From CAIWHR01 sp963726775 (GTDB lineage: Bacteria; Pseudomonadota; Gammaproteobacteria; Burkholderiales; Casimicrobiaceae): 64,000 bases of DNA. The DNA lies in contig CAVSDL010000009.1 of NCBI GenBank assembly GCA_963726775.1, positions 620,001 through 684,000 on the forward strand. The letters are read 5' to 3'. This document shows, piece by piece, positions 17,842-26,583 of this stretch (within the stretch, counting starts at the first letter, position 1; each line of letters opens with the position of its first letter). The notes below the pieces were generated by a model. That model had not been told where the DNA came from. It did not search any database and was given only the letters and a program-made list of their open reading frames with translations. The translations under genes and the position numbers were made by a program.

Positions 17842-18893
17842 GCGACCTCCGTTTGGTGGGTGGATTGCCCGGTGGGAAAAAGCAGGAGCGCCTCGCGCGG
17901 AACGACGACCGAAGCGGCCGTGCCCTCCGCGACGCGCTCCGGCGCGTGAACCCAGATGTCGGCGCCGGCGGCGCGGACGCGATAGCGGTAGCCCTGGCCG
18001 ACGTAGATCGATTGCGCGATGACGCCGGTGATCACCAGCGCGTTGGTGTCGGCGGACGATGCCGGCGCCAGCCGCGCGGCATCGCTGCGGAAATGCGCGC
18101 GCAGCCGCGGTTCCGTTCCGGCGACGCCGTTCGCCGCCGCATAGGCGCCAGCCGCGGTGCCGACGACGTCGAGCGCGTTGTCGGCACCCATGAAACCGGC
18201 CACAAATGCGCTCGTCGGGCGCTGGAAGATTTCCTCCGGCGTGCCGACCTGCACGACGTGGCCGGCGTCGATCACGGCGATCCGGTCGGCGAGCGTCAGC
18301 GCCTCCTCGCGGTCGTGCGTCACGTACACCGACGTGATGCCGACGCGCTTCTGCAGCGCGCGCAGCTCGTGGCGCAGCTCGAGCCGTACCTTGTAGTCGA
18401 GGTTCGACATCGGCTCGTCGAGCAGCAGCAGCGTCGGGTCGACCGCCAGCGCGCGTCCCAGCGCGACGCGCTGCCGCTGGCCGCCGGAAAGCTGCGTCAC
18501 GGCTCGCGGCCCGAAGCCGTCGAGCTGCAGCAGCTTCAGCATTTCCTCGACGCGTGTGGCAATTGCATGGTTCTTCCACCCGCGCATCACGAGGCCGTAG
18601 CCGATGTTCGCCGCAACCGTCATGTGCGGCCACAGCGCGTACGACTGGAACATCATCGCGGTCTTCCGCTTTTCCGGCGGCAGCCCGGTAATGTCCTCGC
18701 CATCGACGCGAATCGTGCCCGCTTCGGGATGGATGAAGCCGGCGATCGAGCGCAGCAGCGTGGTCTTGCCGCATCCCGAGCTCCCGAGCAGCGCGATCAT
18801 TTCCCCGCGCGCGACGTCGAGGCTCACGCAATCGAGCACGCGCGTGGCGCCGTACGAAACGCTGAGATTTTCGATGGTGAGATACGCTGACAT
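17838..18893 (-). CDS. ABC transporter ATPase, PotA type
   Basis: A 351-residue ATPase that energises the importer encoded downstream. Walker A is GSSGCGKTT (residues about 37-45), the ABC signature is LSGGQRQR, Walker B is LLLLDEPM, and the H-loop is in VYVTHDREEA. A C-terminal TOBE-type domain (from about residue 240) fits the PotA/FbpC subfamily. The ATG at 18893 (MSAYLTIENL) is chosen because upstream codons in frame are not ABC-like. It is the first gene of the four-gene operon; a palindromic repeat lies upstream. Confidence 0.92.
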   Translation of the reverse strand: MSAYLTIENLSVSYGATRVLDCVSLDVARGEMIALLGSSGCGKTTLLRSIAGFIHPEAGTIRVDGEDITGLPPEKRKTAMMFQSYALWPHMTVAANIGYGLVMRGWKNHAIATRVEEMLKLLQLDGFGPRAVTQLSGGQRQRVALGRALAVDPTLLLLDEPMSNLDYKVRLELRHELRALQKRVGITSVYVTHDREEALTLADRIAVIDAGHVVQVGTPEEIFQRPTSAFVAGFMGADNALDVVGTAAGAYAAANGVAGTEPRLRAHFRSDAARLAPASSADTNALVITGVIAQSIYVGQGYRYRVRAAGADIWVHAPERVAEGTAASVVVPREALLLFPTGQSTHQTEVA

Positions 18894-19075
18894 CGCAGGG
18901 GATCTTCGACGGCCGGCCGTCGGGAACGGAAGCGCGAAGTATGACGCGTCCGCGACGGTCTGCGTAACAGGGCTTCGGTGCGCCCCGATATGCCGTGCTA
19001 CCCGCCGCCGCGGATACCGGATTTGTGCGGCGCACCAACCCGCGCGGCGCCGATGCGGGTCAATCAAGAAGACTT

Positions 19076-19153
19076 GTCGCCCCCGCGAACGTGAACGCGG
19101 GGCCCCGCGTCGTTTGACCAAAGTCGCTGGGTTCCCGCGTTCGCGGGAACGAC
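19076..19153. repeat. Paired palindromic repeat, copy A
   Basis: A 29-bp unit at 19125-19153, reading cgctgggttcccgcgttcg onward, contains the self-complementary core CCCGCG/CGCGGG. A degenerate copy in inverted orientation at 19076-19110 carries a six-base duplication. The same paired unit occurs at 25555-25627, where 28 of 29 bases match. It lies between the helicase 3' end and the ABC operon's first gene. On the minus strand it could form a strong hairpin downstream of the helicase and so act as a terminator, which is inference. Confidence 0.75.
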
Positions 19154-19184
19154 ATCAAAATCGGTGGCGACCCTCTGCCACAGG

Positions 19185-20516
19185 TTACCAGGAACGCCCG
19201 CCCTTTTTGACGAAGGCGCGGTCGTGCGACGCTCCACCCGCGTTGCTGCGATCACCGTAGCGCGCCGCGGCGCGACCGTGTCCGGCGGCCCCATGGGGCT
19301 GTCCGCCGCGATAGCCGGGCTTCGCGTAGGAGGAGCGCGGCTTTTCGGCGCTGCGTTCGTGGCGAGCGCGCGGCTCGAGTCCCGCTATGACGTGCGCCGG
19401 AATGGCCGACCCGGTGAAGCGTTCGATCTGGCGCAGCGCGCCGCGTTCCGAATGGTTCGCGAGCGACACAGCGGTCCCCGCGGCGCCGGCGCGGCCCGTG
19501 CGGCCGATCCGGTGCACGTAGTCCTCGGCCTGCCGCGGCAGGTCGAAGTTGATCACGTGGCTGATGCCGGCGACATCCAGGCCGCGTGCCGCGACGTCGG
19601 TCGCGACCAGCGTCCGCACGCGCCCGCGACGCATCTCCTGCAGCGTTCGCGTTCGCTCATGCTGGTTCATGTCGCCATGCAGCGCCGCGGCCGCGTGGCC
19701 GGCGCTTTGCAGCCGGATGGCCAGCGATTCGGCGTCGCGCTTGGTCGCAATGAAAACGATGCTCTGGGTCATCGCCGTGTCCGCCAACAAGTGATCCAGG
19801 AGGCGATGTTTGTGCGAATGATCGTCGGCAAAATGGACGCGCTGCTCGATCATCAGCGGCGCTGCCTTGTCGGCCTTGACGTCGACGCGCACCGGGTCGC
19901 GCAACAAGCGCGCCGCGAGCCGCGCGATCGCGGTGTCGAAAGTCGCCGAAAAAAGCACCGTCTGCCGCGTTTTCGGCGTCAGCAGGGCGATGCGCTCGAC
20001 GTCGTCGATGAATCCCATGTCGAGCATGCGGTCGGCTTCGTCCAGCACCAGCACCTCGAGCTGCGACAGGTCGATCCGGCCGCGGTCGAGGTGATCGAGG
20101 AGCCGGCCCGGCGTCGCCACGAGGACATCGACGCCGCGCGCGAGCTCGCGGTTCTGCACCGGATAGGGAGCGCCGCCGTAGATGCAAACGGTCTTCGTCC
20201 GCAGGTGCGCGCCGTAGAGAACGGCCTGCGTCGCGACCTGCTGCGCGAGCTCGCGGGTCGGCGCCAGCACCAGCACCCGCGGCGTCGCCGCGCCGTGGCG
20301 CGATCGGGATCCGGCCGGCGACGTCGCGAGCCGCTGCAGCGCCGGCAACACGAACGCGGCGGTCTTGCCGGTGCCCGTTTGCGCCGAGCCGATCAGGTCG
20401 CGGCCGGCGAGCAGCGCCGGAATAGTCTGCGCCTGGATCGGCGTGGGTTCGGCGTAGCCGCAGCCCGTGATCGCCTGCATCAGTTCCGGCGCGAGATTGA
20501 GTTCATCGAATGTCAT
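19185..20516 (-). CDS. DEAD-box ATP-dependent RNA helicase, RhlE-like
   Basis: A 443-residue helicase that remodels RNA structure, for example in ribosome assembly or RNA decay. Motifs in order: Q motif TPIQAQTIP, motif I AQTGTGKT, motif Ia PTRELAQQ, motif II DEAD in VLDEADRMLD, motif III SAT, and motif VI HRIGRTGRAG. The C-terminus is a short basic, Gly-rich tail (HGRAAARYGDRSN). The N-terminus MTFDELNLAPEL resembles RhlE rather than DbpA or SrmB. The start at 20516 follows AAGGAACACGC, a good ribosome-binding site. A palindromic repeat lies just past the stop. Confidence 0.93.
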   Translation of the reverse strand: MTFDELNLAPELMQAITGCGYAEPTPIQAQTIPALLAGRDLIGSAQTGTGKTAAFVLPALQRLATSPAGSRSRHGAATPRVLVLAPTRELAQQVATQAVLYGAHLRTKTVCIYGGAPYPVQNRELARGVDVLVATPGRLLDHLDRGRIDLSQLEVLVLDEADRMLDMGFIDDVERIALLTPKTRQTVLFSATFDTAIARLAARLLRDPVRVDVKADKAAPLMIEQRVHFADDHSHKHRLLDHLLADTAMTQSIVFIATKRDAESLAIRLQSAGHAAAALHGDMNQHERTRTLQEMRRGRVRTLVATDVAARGLDVAGISHVINFDLPRQAEDYVHRIGRTGRAGAAGTAVSLANHSERGALRQIERFTGSAIPAHVIAGLEPRARHERSAEKPRSSYAKPGYRGGQPHGAAGHGRAAARYGDRSNAGGASHDRAFVKKGGRSW

Positions 20517-21025
20517 GCGTGTTCCTTCACCAGGCCCGGTACCGCTTGTCGCGCCACCAGGCGTACGGGCAATGAACAGCGTTCGCCAATGTGGCGGGCT
20601 GTGCCCAGGAGTCCGGAATGGCGGAAGACGAATGCGGCATCGCGGTGCCTCCGAAGGCGGGAAACGCCATCGGAATGGACGCCGCGGGCGCGCGCAAGCA
20701 GCCGCAACCGGGTCGACAGACTGCAAAGCCATCGTCGCTAACCGGTGCTGCCGCCCGGACCCGATAGAGCCGGGGATGGACGCGGGGGCCTCGGAACGAG
20801 ACCCCGGAAGATTAGAAGCCGATGATCCGGTTGCCTGGGGGATGAAGCATGCGGCGGGCAACCGACAAGAACTCGCAGATCGCCGCAGAGACTGGACTAT
20901 ACCACAGAATGCTGCGCCGCAGCGCATCAACCGTCATATCGAAGGCCCTGCGCCGCCGGCGATGCGGCAGACAGCGCCCGCAGGCGTCGGGTCGCCCGGC
21001 AACGGCACCCGTCACGGCGCTCGCA
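20517..21025. other. Interval upstream of the helicase without a supported gene
   Basis: These 509 bp upstream of the helicase start contain only short frames with no recognisable domain. The region is long enough for a 5' leader of the helicase mRNA, but I see no cold-shock box or riboswitch pattern that I could defend. Confidence 0.35.
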
Positions 21026-21328
21026 TCAGGCGGCCTGCACGTCGATGGCTGGTGCGTGACATCGGCGAAGCAACGGCCGAGCGCGCGCCCACATCGGGTC
21101 CTCGTCGTCCTCGTCGTCCTCGTCCGCATCGTCGTCGTCCTCGTCGTCTGCGTAGCCTTCATCGACGTCGGGGTCGATGTTGCCGCCGCCACCGCCGCCT
21201 TTGCCCTTGTCCGCGTCGTCGTCATCGTCGTCATCGGGATCGGGCGCCAGGCGCAGCACGGGCATGAAGGCGAGCGGCGGGTATTCGGCGATCGCGGGAG
21301 TCGTAATCATGGCCAACGGACGCAGCAT
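21026..21328 (-). CDS. Short acidic, Asp/Gly-rich hypothetical protein
   Basis: A possible 100-residue protein (from the first ATG; a second Met lies 6 codons later). Residues about 30-78 are a low-complexity block rich in Asp and Glu with a run of six glycines. It ends in a Trp/Arg-rich tail (MWARARPLLRRCHAP). The block is coded by GAC/GAG triplet repeats, so it could be a replication-slippage product rather than a functional protein. No signal peptide or family was recognised, and the neighbouring genes give no hint. Confidence 0.35.
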   Translation of the reverse strand: MLRPLAMITTPAIAEYPPLAFMPVLRLAPDPDDDDDDDADKGKGGGGGGNIDPDVDEGYADDEDDDDADEDDEDDEDPMWARARPLLRRCHAPAIDVQAA

Positions 21329-21354
21329 GGACGGTATGGAAGCGTTTCTCGATC

Positions 21355-21420
21355 CGGCAACGGCAGCGGCAACGGCAGCGGCAGCGGCAGCGGCAGCGGC
21401 AGCGGCAGCGGCAGCGGCAA
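21355..21420. repeat. Hexanucleotide tandem repeat (CGGCAG/CGGCAA), 11 units
   Basis: Eleven consecutive six-base units, cggcag with cggcaa variants in the first, third and last positions. In different frames it would code poly-Ala/Thr, Gly-Ser, or Leu-Pro runs, so none of them is a reliable coding signal. It lies 170 bp upstream of the MenA-like gene. A repeat like this can change length by slippage and might alter spacing in the leader of that gene. Confidence 0.85.
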
Positions 21421-21591
21421 GGCCAATGTGGAGGGCCGCGAAGTTCGTGTCAAGGTCGCTCGCGATCCCGTCGATCGCCGCGCGCCCTGCCCCTTCGATT
21501 CATTCCCTGCCCGAATCGGCGACATGAACCGCGCTTATACTCCCGCCGGGCCCCGATTTCACGGGCACGCACCGGAAGCCATCGCCTCGCC

Positions 21592-22518
21592 ATGTCACCC
21601 TCCGCAGCCGATGCCCTGTCCATCCGTCCCGGATCGTTGGCCGCCTGGCGCGTCGCGCTACGCCCGAAGACTTTGTGGATCGCAACGATCCCGGTGATCG
21701 TCGCCACCTGTCTCGCGTGGTCGCTGGCCGGCGTCTTCGATGCCGGAATCGCCGCCGTTGCGCTCACCGCTGCCGTGATGATGCAGGTCGTCACCAACCT
21801 GCAGAATGACGTCGGCTATACCGAGCGCGGCGGCGAAACGGGTCAGCGCATTGGTTTGCCGCGCGCCACCGCGCAAGGCTGGCTACGCGCGCGCGACGTG
21901 AGGCGCGCGATCGTCGCCGCAATCGCTGTCGCACAGATTGTCGCGCTGCCGTTGATGATCCGGGGCGGCTGGCCGATCGTCGCGACGAGCGTCGCGTCGA
22001 CTGCCGCGGCGTACGGATATATGGGAGGCCCGCGACCGATTGCGTACACGCCGTTGGGCGAACTGACCGTCTTCGTGTTCTTCGGGCTGACGGCGGTGGC
22101 GGCTTCGTACTATGTGCAGGCCGGTTCGATCGCCGTCGCGGCCTGGATCGCCGCCGTTGCCATCGGCATGCACGCATCGGCAGTGCTGCTGGTCAACAAT
22201 TACCGCGATCGCGAGCACGACCGGAGCACCGGGCGGACAACCCTTGCGGTCGTGCTGAGTCCCGACGCCGCGCACCGGCTCTACGGGCTCCTCGTCCTCA
22301 CCCCGTTCGCGTTGTCCGTGGGGCTCGCGTGGATCGCCGGCACCGGGTGGTTCGCGCTGCCGCTCGCGGCGCTGCCTTGGGGATGGCGCCTGCAGCGCGA
22401 ATTCGCGCTCACGGCGCCCGGCGCCGCCCTCAACGCACTGCTGTTTCGCACGGTGCTGCTCGAAGTAGCCTACGGCCTGCTGCTCTCGGTCGGCGCCCTC
22501 GTGCACGCGGCGCGCTGA
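21592..22518 (+). CDS. menA: MenA-like UbiA-family prenyltransferase
   Basis: A 308-residue integral membrane prenyltransferase, probably attaching a polyprenyl chain to 1,4-dihydroxy-2-naphthoate in menaquinone synthesis. About eight to nine hydrophobic segments are visible. The first polar motif reads NLQNDVGYTERGGETG (residues 69-84) and the second NNYRDREHDRSTG. In Escherichia coli MenA the first motif has NDYGD; here the second Asp is replaced by Tyr. That could mean a variant subfamily or a changed substrate. The next gene starts 2 bp downstream. No other menaquinone gene is in the window. Confidence 0.8.
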   Translation: MSPSAADALSIRPGSLAAWRVALRPKTLWIATIPVIVATCLAWSLAGVFDAGIAAVALTAAVMMQVVTNLQNDVGYTERGGETGQRIGLPRATAQGWLRARDVRRAIVAAIAVAQIVALPLMIRGGWPIVATSVASTAAAYGYMGGPRPIAYTPLGELTVFVFFGLTAVAASYYVQAGSIAVAAWIAAVAIGMHASAVLLVNNYRDREHDRSTGRTTLAVVLSPDAAHRLYGLLVLTPFALSVGLAWIAGTGWFALPLAALPWGWRLQREFALTAPGAALNALLFRTVLLEVAYGLLLSVGALVHAAR

Positions 22519-22520
22519 GC

Positions 22521-23480
22521 GTGCGGCACGTCGCGGGTGTCCTGTTCGGACTGCTCGTCGCGACGGCGGCGGCAGCGCAACCGTTTCCCGCGAAGACCGT
22601 TCGCATCGTCGTGCCGTACTCCGTCGGTCTCGGTCCGGACGTCGTGATGCGGGCGGTCGCCGACTCGCTCAGTCGCACCTGGCAGCAACCGGTCATCATC
22701 GAAAACCGCCCCGGGGCCTCCGGGATCGTCGCGCTCTCGGAGGTGAAGAAGGCCGCGGCCGACGGCTATACACTGTTCCTCGGCGACGCCGGATCGCTCG
22801 CCGTCGCACCCTATCTGCATAAGAGCCTGCCTTACGATCCGGTCCGCGACTTCGCGCCGATCACGACGATATTCCGCGCAACGTTTCTGCTCTGGACGCG
22901 GGCCGACCATCGCTTCGTCACGCTCGGCGACATGATCCGCGAGGCAAAGGCACGTCCGCGCACCGTCACCTATGCCTCTTTCGGTGCCGGACACGTGTCG
23001 GAACTGCTGATGGAGTCGTTCGCGCAGCAGGCGGGTGTCGAACTCGTCGCCGTGCGCTTCAAGGACGGCGGACAGATGATCGGCGCGGCCGTCACCGGCG
23101 ACATCGACGTGCTGCCGCTGTCGTTGAATTCGGTCGCCGGGATGTACAAGGGCGGCAAGTTGAGGCCGCTGGCGGTCGGTTCCAGGGTACGTCTCCCCGA
23201 TCTGCCGCACACTCCGACGATCGCCGAGGCCGGCGGCCCGGCGATGGCGATGACGCCGTGGGCCGCGCTGCTGGGCGTCGCCGGCACACCGGCGCCGGTG
23301 CTCGAAGCGATTCAGCGCGACGTGGCAGCCGCGCTCGGGAGCTCCGAGGTCAGGAGCCGCGTCGAAAGCCTCGGCTTCGAATTGCTGGGCTCGCCGCCGC
23401 AGGAGCTTGCACGCCTGATGCGCGCAGAATCGGAACTCTACGGCGCGCTGATCCGCGCCGGTCGCATCAGCACCGAGTGA
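22521..23480 (+). CDS. Bug/TctC-family tripartite tricarboxylate transporter binding protein
   Basis: A 319-residue periplasmic binding protein of the Bug family, greatly expanded in Burkholderiales. The GTG at 22521 is 2 bp after the menA stop and gives the signal peptide VRHVAGVLFGLLVATAAAAQ. The mature N-terminus FPAKTVRIVVPYSVGLGPD matches the family entry, followed by VIIENRPGASG and LPDLPHTPTIAEAG. No TctA/TctB membrane partners are next to it, so like many Bug proteins it is an orphan. Ligands are usually carboxylates; this one is unknown. The gene is convergent with fadH, 12 bp apart. Confidence 0.9.
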   Translation: MRHVAGVLFGLLVATAAAAQPFPAKTVRIVVPYSVGLGPDVVMRAVADSLSRTWQQPVIIENRPGASGIVALSEVKKAAADGYTLFLGDAGSLAVAPYLHKSLPYDPVRDFAPITTIFRATFLLWTRADHRFVTLGDMIREAKARPRTVTYASFGAGHVSELLMESFAQQAGVELVAVRFKDGGQMIGAAVTGDIDVLPLSLNSVAGMYKGGKLRPLAVGSRVRLPDLPHTPTIAEAGGPAMAMTPWAALLGVAGTPAPVLEAIQRDVAAALGSSEVRSRVESLGFELLGSPPQELARLMRAESELYGALIRAGRISTE

Positions 23481-23492
23481 CCGGGTCCCTGG

Positions 23493-25527
23493 CTACAGGC
23501 GCAGCGCCACCTCGGTACCCTGCGCGATCGCGCGCTTCGCGTCGAGCTCGGTCGCGACGTCGGCGCCGCCGATCAGCGTCACCTCGATACCCGCCTCGCG
23601 CAGCGGCGCCTCCAGTTCGCGCTGAGGCTCCTGCCCCGCGCAAACGACGATCGTGTCGACTTCGAGCAGCTGCGGCTTGCCGTCGACGCGGATGTGGAGG
23701 CCCGCATCGTCGATCCGGTCGTACTCGACGCCTCCGATCATGCGTACGCCGCGTCGTTTGAGGAGCGTGCGGCGGATCCAGCCGGTGGTCCGTGGCGAGG
23801 CCTTCGCCGACCTTGCTCGCCTTGCGCTGCAGGAGCCAGACGTCGCGCGGCGAACGCCCTTCGACCGGAGCCTGGATCCCGCCCCGGCCGTTGTAGCCCA
23901 TGTCGATCCCCCACTCCTGCCGGTACTCGTCGACTTCATCGTGGCCGCCGTGATGGGTGAGGAATTCTCCGACGTCGAAGCCGATGCCGCCGGCGCCGAT
24001 GATCGCCACGCGCTTTCCGACCTCGGCGCGGCCGGACACGACGTCGGCGTAGCTCGCGACGCTCGGGTGGTCGATCCCCGGGATCGCCGGCGTGCGCGGC
24101 ACGACGCCGGTCGCGAGCACGACACGATCGAACATGCCGAGATCGGCGGCGTCGACGCGTCGGGCGAGACGCAGCGCGACCCCGGTGCGTTCGATCCGGC
24201 GGCGGAAGTAGCGCAGCGTTTCCGCGAACTCGTCCTTGCCGGGAATGCGCCGGGCAAGGTTGAACTGCCCGCCGATTTCGGGTGCCGCATCGAACAGCGT
24301 GACCTCGTGACCGGCTTCCGCCGCCGTCGTCGCGCAGGCGAGGCCGGCCGGTCCGGCGCCCACCACCGCGATCCGCCGCTTCGTCGCCGCCGGCTTCAGG
24401 ACGATCTCGGTTTCGTGGCAGGCGCGCGGATTGACGAGGCACGACGCGATCTTCCGTTCGAAGATCTGGTCGAGGCAGGCCTGGTTGCAGGCGATGCAGG
24501 TATTGATCTCGTCGGCGCGGCCTTCCGCCGCCTTGTTGACGAATTCGGCGTCGGCGAGAAACGGCCGCGCCATCGACACCATGTCGGCATCGCCTTGCAC
24601 CAGCAGGTCTTCCGCGACCGCCGGGTCGTTGATCCGGTTGGTGGCAATCAGCGGGATGCGCACCTCGCGCTTCATTCGCTTCGTCACCCAGGCGAACGCC
24701 GCGCGCGGCACCATCGTCGCGATGGTCGGAATGCGGGCCTCGTGCCAGCCGATGCCGGTATTGATGAGCGTCGCGCCGGCGGCTTCGACCCCCTTCGCGA
24801 GCGCCGCGACCTCGTCCCAGGTGCTGCCTCCCTCGACCAGGTCGAGCATCGACAGCCTGTAGATGATGATGAAGTCGCGGCCGACGGTCTCGCGGGTCCG
24901 GCGCACGATTTCCAGCGGGAATCGGATCCTGTTTTCGAACGACCCGCCCCACTCGTCGTCACGATGATTGGTCCGCGGCGCCACGAACTGGTTGATGAGA
25001 TAGCCCTCGGAGCCCATGATCTCGACCCCGTCGTACCCGGCGCGCTGCGCGAGCCGCGCGCAGCGGACGTAAGCGGCGATCGTCTTCCTCACCCCCCAGC
25101 GCGTCAGTCCGCGCGGCCGGAACGGCGTGATGGGCGAACGCAGCGGAGAAGGGGCGACCGACAGCGGGTGATAGGCGTACCGCCCTGCGTGCAGGATCTG
25201 CAGCGCGATCCGGCCTCCCGCCGCGTGCACGGCGCCGGTCACGATCCGGTGCTTCGCGACCTGCCACGGGAACGAGAGCTCTGACGCCCGCGGCTCGAGA
25301 CGGCCGGCGAAGTTCGGGGCGATGCCGCCGGTGACGATGAGGCCGACGCCACCGCGGGCGCGTTCGGCGTAGAACGCGGCCATGCGCGCATAGCCGTCGG
25401 GCGCCTCCTCGAGACCGGTGTGCATCGAGCCCATCAGCACGCGGTTCGGAAGCGTCACGAAGCCGAGATCGAGCGGAGCCAGCAGTCTGGGATACGGTGC
25501 CGCTGCAATCTTTCGATCATTACCCAA
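23493..25527 (-). pseudogene. fadH: fadH-like 2,4-dienoyl-CoA reductase, split by an apparent 1-nt insertion
   Basis: An NADPH-dependent FMN/FAD/4Fe-4S reductase of the FadH/old yellow enzyme family, which saturates 2,4-dienoyl-CoA in beta-oxidation. The N-terminal TIM barrel reads PYPRLLAPLDLGFVTLPNRV and GSMHTGLEEAP, the cluster cysteines are in CIACNQACLDQIF and CLVNP, and an FAD domain has VVGAGPAGLACA. At 23788-23800 the frame fails after LLQRKASKVGEGL; the true C-terminus (TTGWIRRTLLKRRGVRMIGG onward) continues in the next frame to 23493. One extra base in GCCACGG explains this. The start is uncertain: a TTG at 25527 follows GAAGG, but no ATG is suitably placed. Confidence 0.85.
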
Positions 25528-25554
25528 TTGGGCGACGCCTTCGCAAGTGAGATT

Positions 25555-25627
25555 GTCGTTCCCGCGAACGCGGGGACCCAGCGACGTTCGACGCAAAACA
25601 CTGGGTTCCCGCGTTCGCGGGAACGAC
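25555..25627. repeat. Paired palindromic repeat, copy B
   Basis: Two 29-bp units in inverted orientation at 25555-25583 and 25599-25627, separated by 15 bp. Each has the palindromic core CCCGCGAACGCGGG, so each can fold alone and the two can pair together. They differ from each other at two positions and the right unit matches copy A at 28 of 29 bases. This copy lies between the MaoC-type gene and the fadH-like gene, all transcribed to the left, where a hairpin could terminate or stabilise the message. Confidence 0.85.
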
Positions 25628-25704
25628 GATACTTCTACAGTTGTTGTTCAGTAATCGAATGTCTGGCGCCGGTTGATCTGCGTCGGGAGCGGGATAAGTT
25701 GCGG

Positions 25705-26121
25705 TCACGGCAGCGCGACCAGAGCGTCGCCGCTCGACCGGATTTCGCCCGCCGTATTGGCCGTGTGCAGTTCGATCCGGACGAGGCGCTCGCCGTCGCG
25801 CTCGAGCTTTTCGACGACGCGCCCCGTGCACGTAATCGTTTCGCCCACCTGCGTCATGGCGCTGAAGCGCACGTCGAATTCGCGCAGTGCCTGTTGCGGC
25901 GCCCAGCTCGTGACCAGCCGCCCGAGCCATGCCATCGACAGCATTCCGTGCGCGAAAACGTCGGGCATTCCTGCCGCGCGCGCGAAGTCGGTGTCGATGT
26001 GAATCGGATTGTGGTCGCCCGACGCGCCGGCAAAAAGCGCCAACGTGGCACGCGTCACAGGCGGGAGAACCAGCGGCGGCAGCTGATCGCCAACCCTGAC
26101 TGCGTCGAATGCGGGCCCCAT
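25705..26121 (-). CDS. MaoC-like (hotdog) dehydratase
   Basis: A 138-residue R-specific enoyl-CoA hydratase-like protein. The MaoC signature is clear: FAGASGDHNPIHIDTDFARA (hydratase motif with catalytic Asp and His), then AHGMLSMAWLGR. The ATG at 26121 follows 9 bp after the stop of the second MaoC-type gene. It probably forms a heteromeric hydratase with that neighbour, as known for steroid and other acyl-CoA degradation operons; this pairing is inference. Confidence 0.88.
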   Translation of the reverse strand: MGPAFDAVRVGDQLPPLVLPPVTRATLALFAGASGDHNPIHIDTDFARAAGMPDVFAHGMLSMAWLGRLVTSWAPQQALREFDVRFSAMTQVGETITCTGRVVEKLERDGERLVRIELHTANTAGEIRSSGDALVALP

Positions 26122-26130
26122 CCGTTCCCC

Positions 26131-26574
26131 TCAATCCCCGCGAACGACGAGCGTCGTCCGCAGTTGCGCGATGGGGCGGCCATGCTGGTTTCCGACATCG
26201 GTCTCCTTGACGACGAAGGTCATGGCACCGCCGCGCTTCTGCTGCACGTCGGCGATCCGCGATGCGAAGGTCAGCCGGTCACCCGCGTAGACGGGCGCAA
26301 AGTAACGGAAGCGCTGCGCGCGGTGCAGGACCTGAGCGATGTTCACACCCATGTCGGCGAGCCACGCAAACGGGTCGGGCACTTCGAGATCGACACAGAG
26401 CGTAAACGTCGGCGGTGCCAACAGCGCCGGGTGGCCGGCGGCGCGCGCGGCTGCTTCGTCCGTGTATTCGGGCCGCGTCTCGCCAGTCGCCTTGGCGAAC
26501 AAGCGCAAACGACCCGCCTCGACGTCCGCCGAATGCGGCGTCAGCACGCGTCCGATGTGGCGCCGGTCGACCAT
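26131..26574 (-). CDS. MaoC N-terminal-type (FAS1-like) dehydratase subunit
   Basis: A 147-residue hotdog protein of the MaoC_dehydrat_N class. It reads LRLFAKATGETRPEYTDEAA, HPALLAPPTFTL and QRFRYFAPVYAGDRLTFASR, the typical pattern of the non-catalytic or substrate-specific half of a two-subunit hydratase. It lies 9 bp from each neighbour: the thiolase-like gene upstream and the MaoC gene downstream. The tight spacing argues for a single mRNA. Confidence 0.87.
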   Translation of the reverse strand: MVDRRHIGRVLTPHSADVEAGRLRLFAKATGETRPEYTDEAAARAAGHPALLAPPTFTLCVDLEVPDPFAWLADMGVNIAQVLHRAQRFRYFAPVYAGDRLTFASRIADVQQKRGGAMTFVVKETDVGNQHGRPIAQLRTTLVVRGD

Positions 26575-26583
26575 CGCCGTGCA

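Noticed and set aside
20812..21234. Thr/Arg-rich frame overlapping the acidic ORF
   Set aside because: It is another reading of the same triplet repeat and has no codon-usage support over the acidic frame.
21307..21525. Leu-Pro repeat peptide on the minus strand
   Set aside because: It is just the translation of the hexanucleotide repeat in one of several frames, with no other support.
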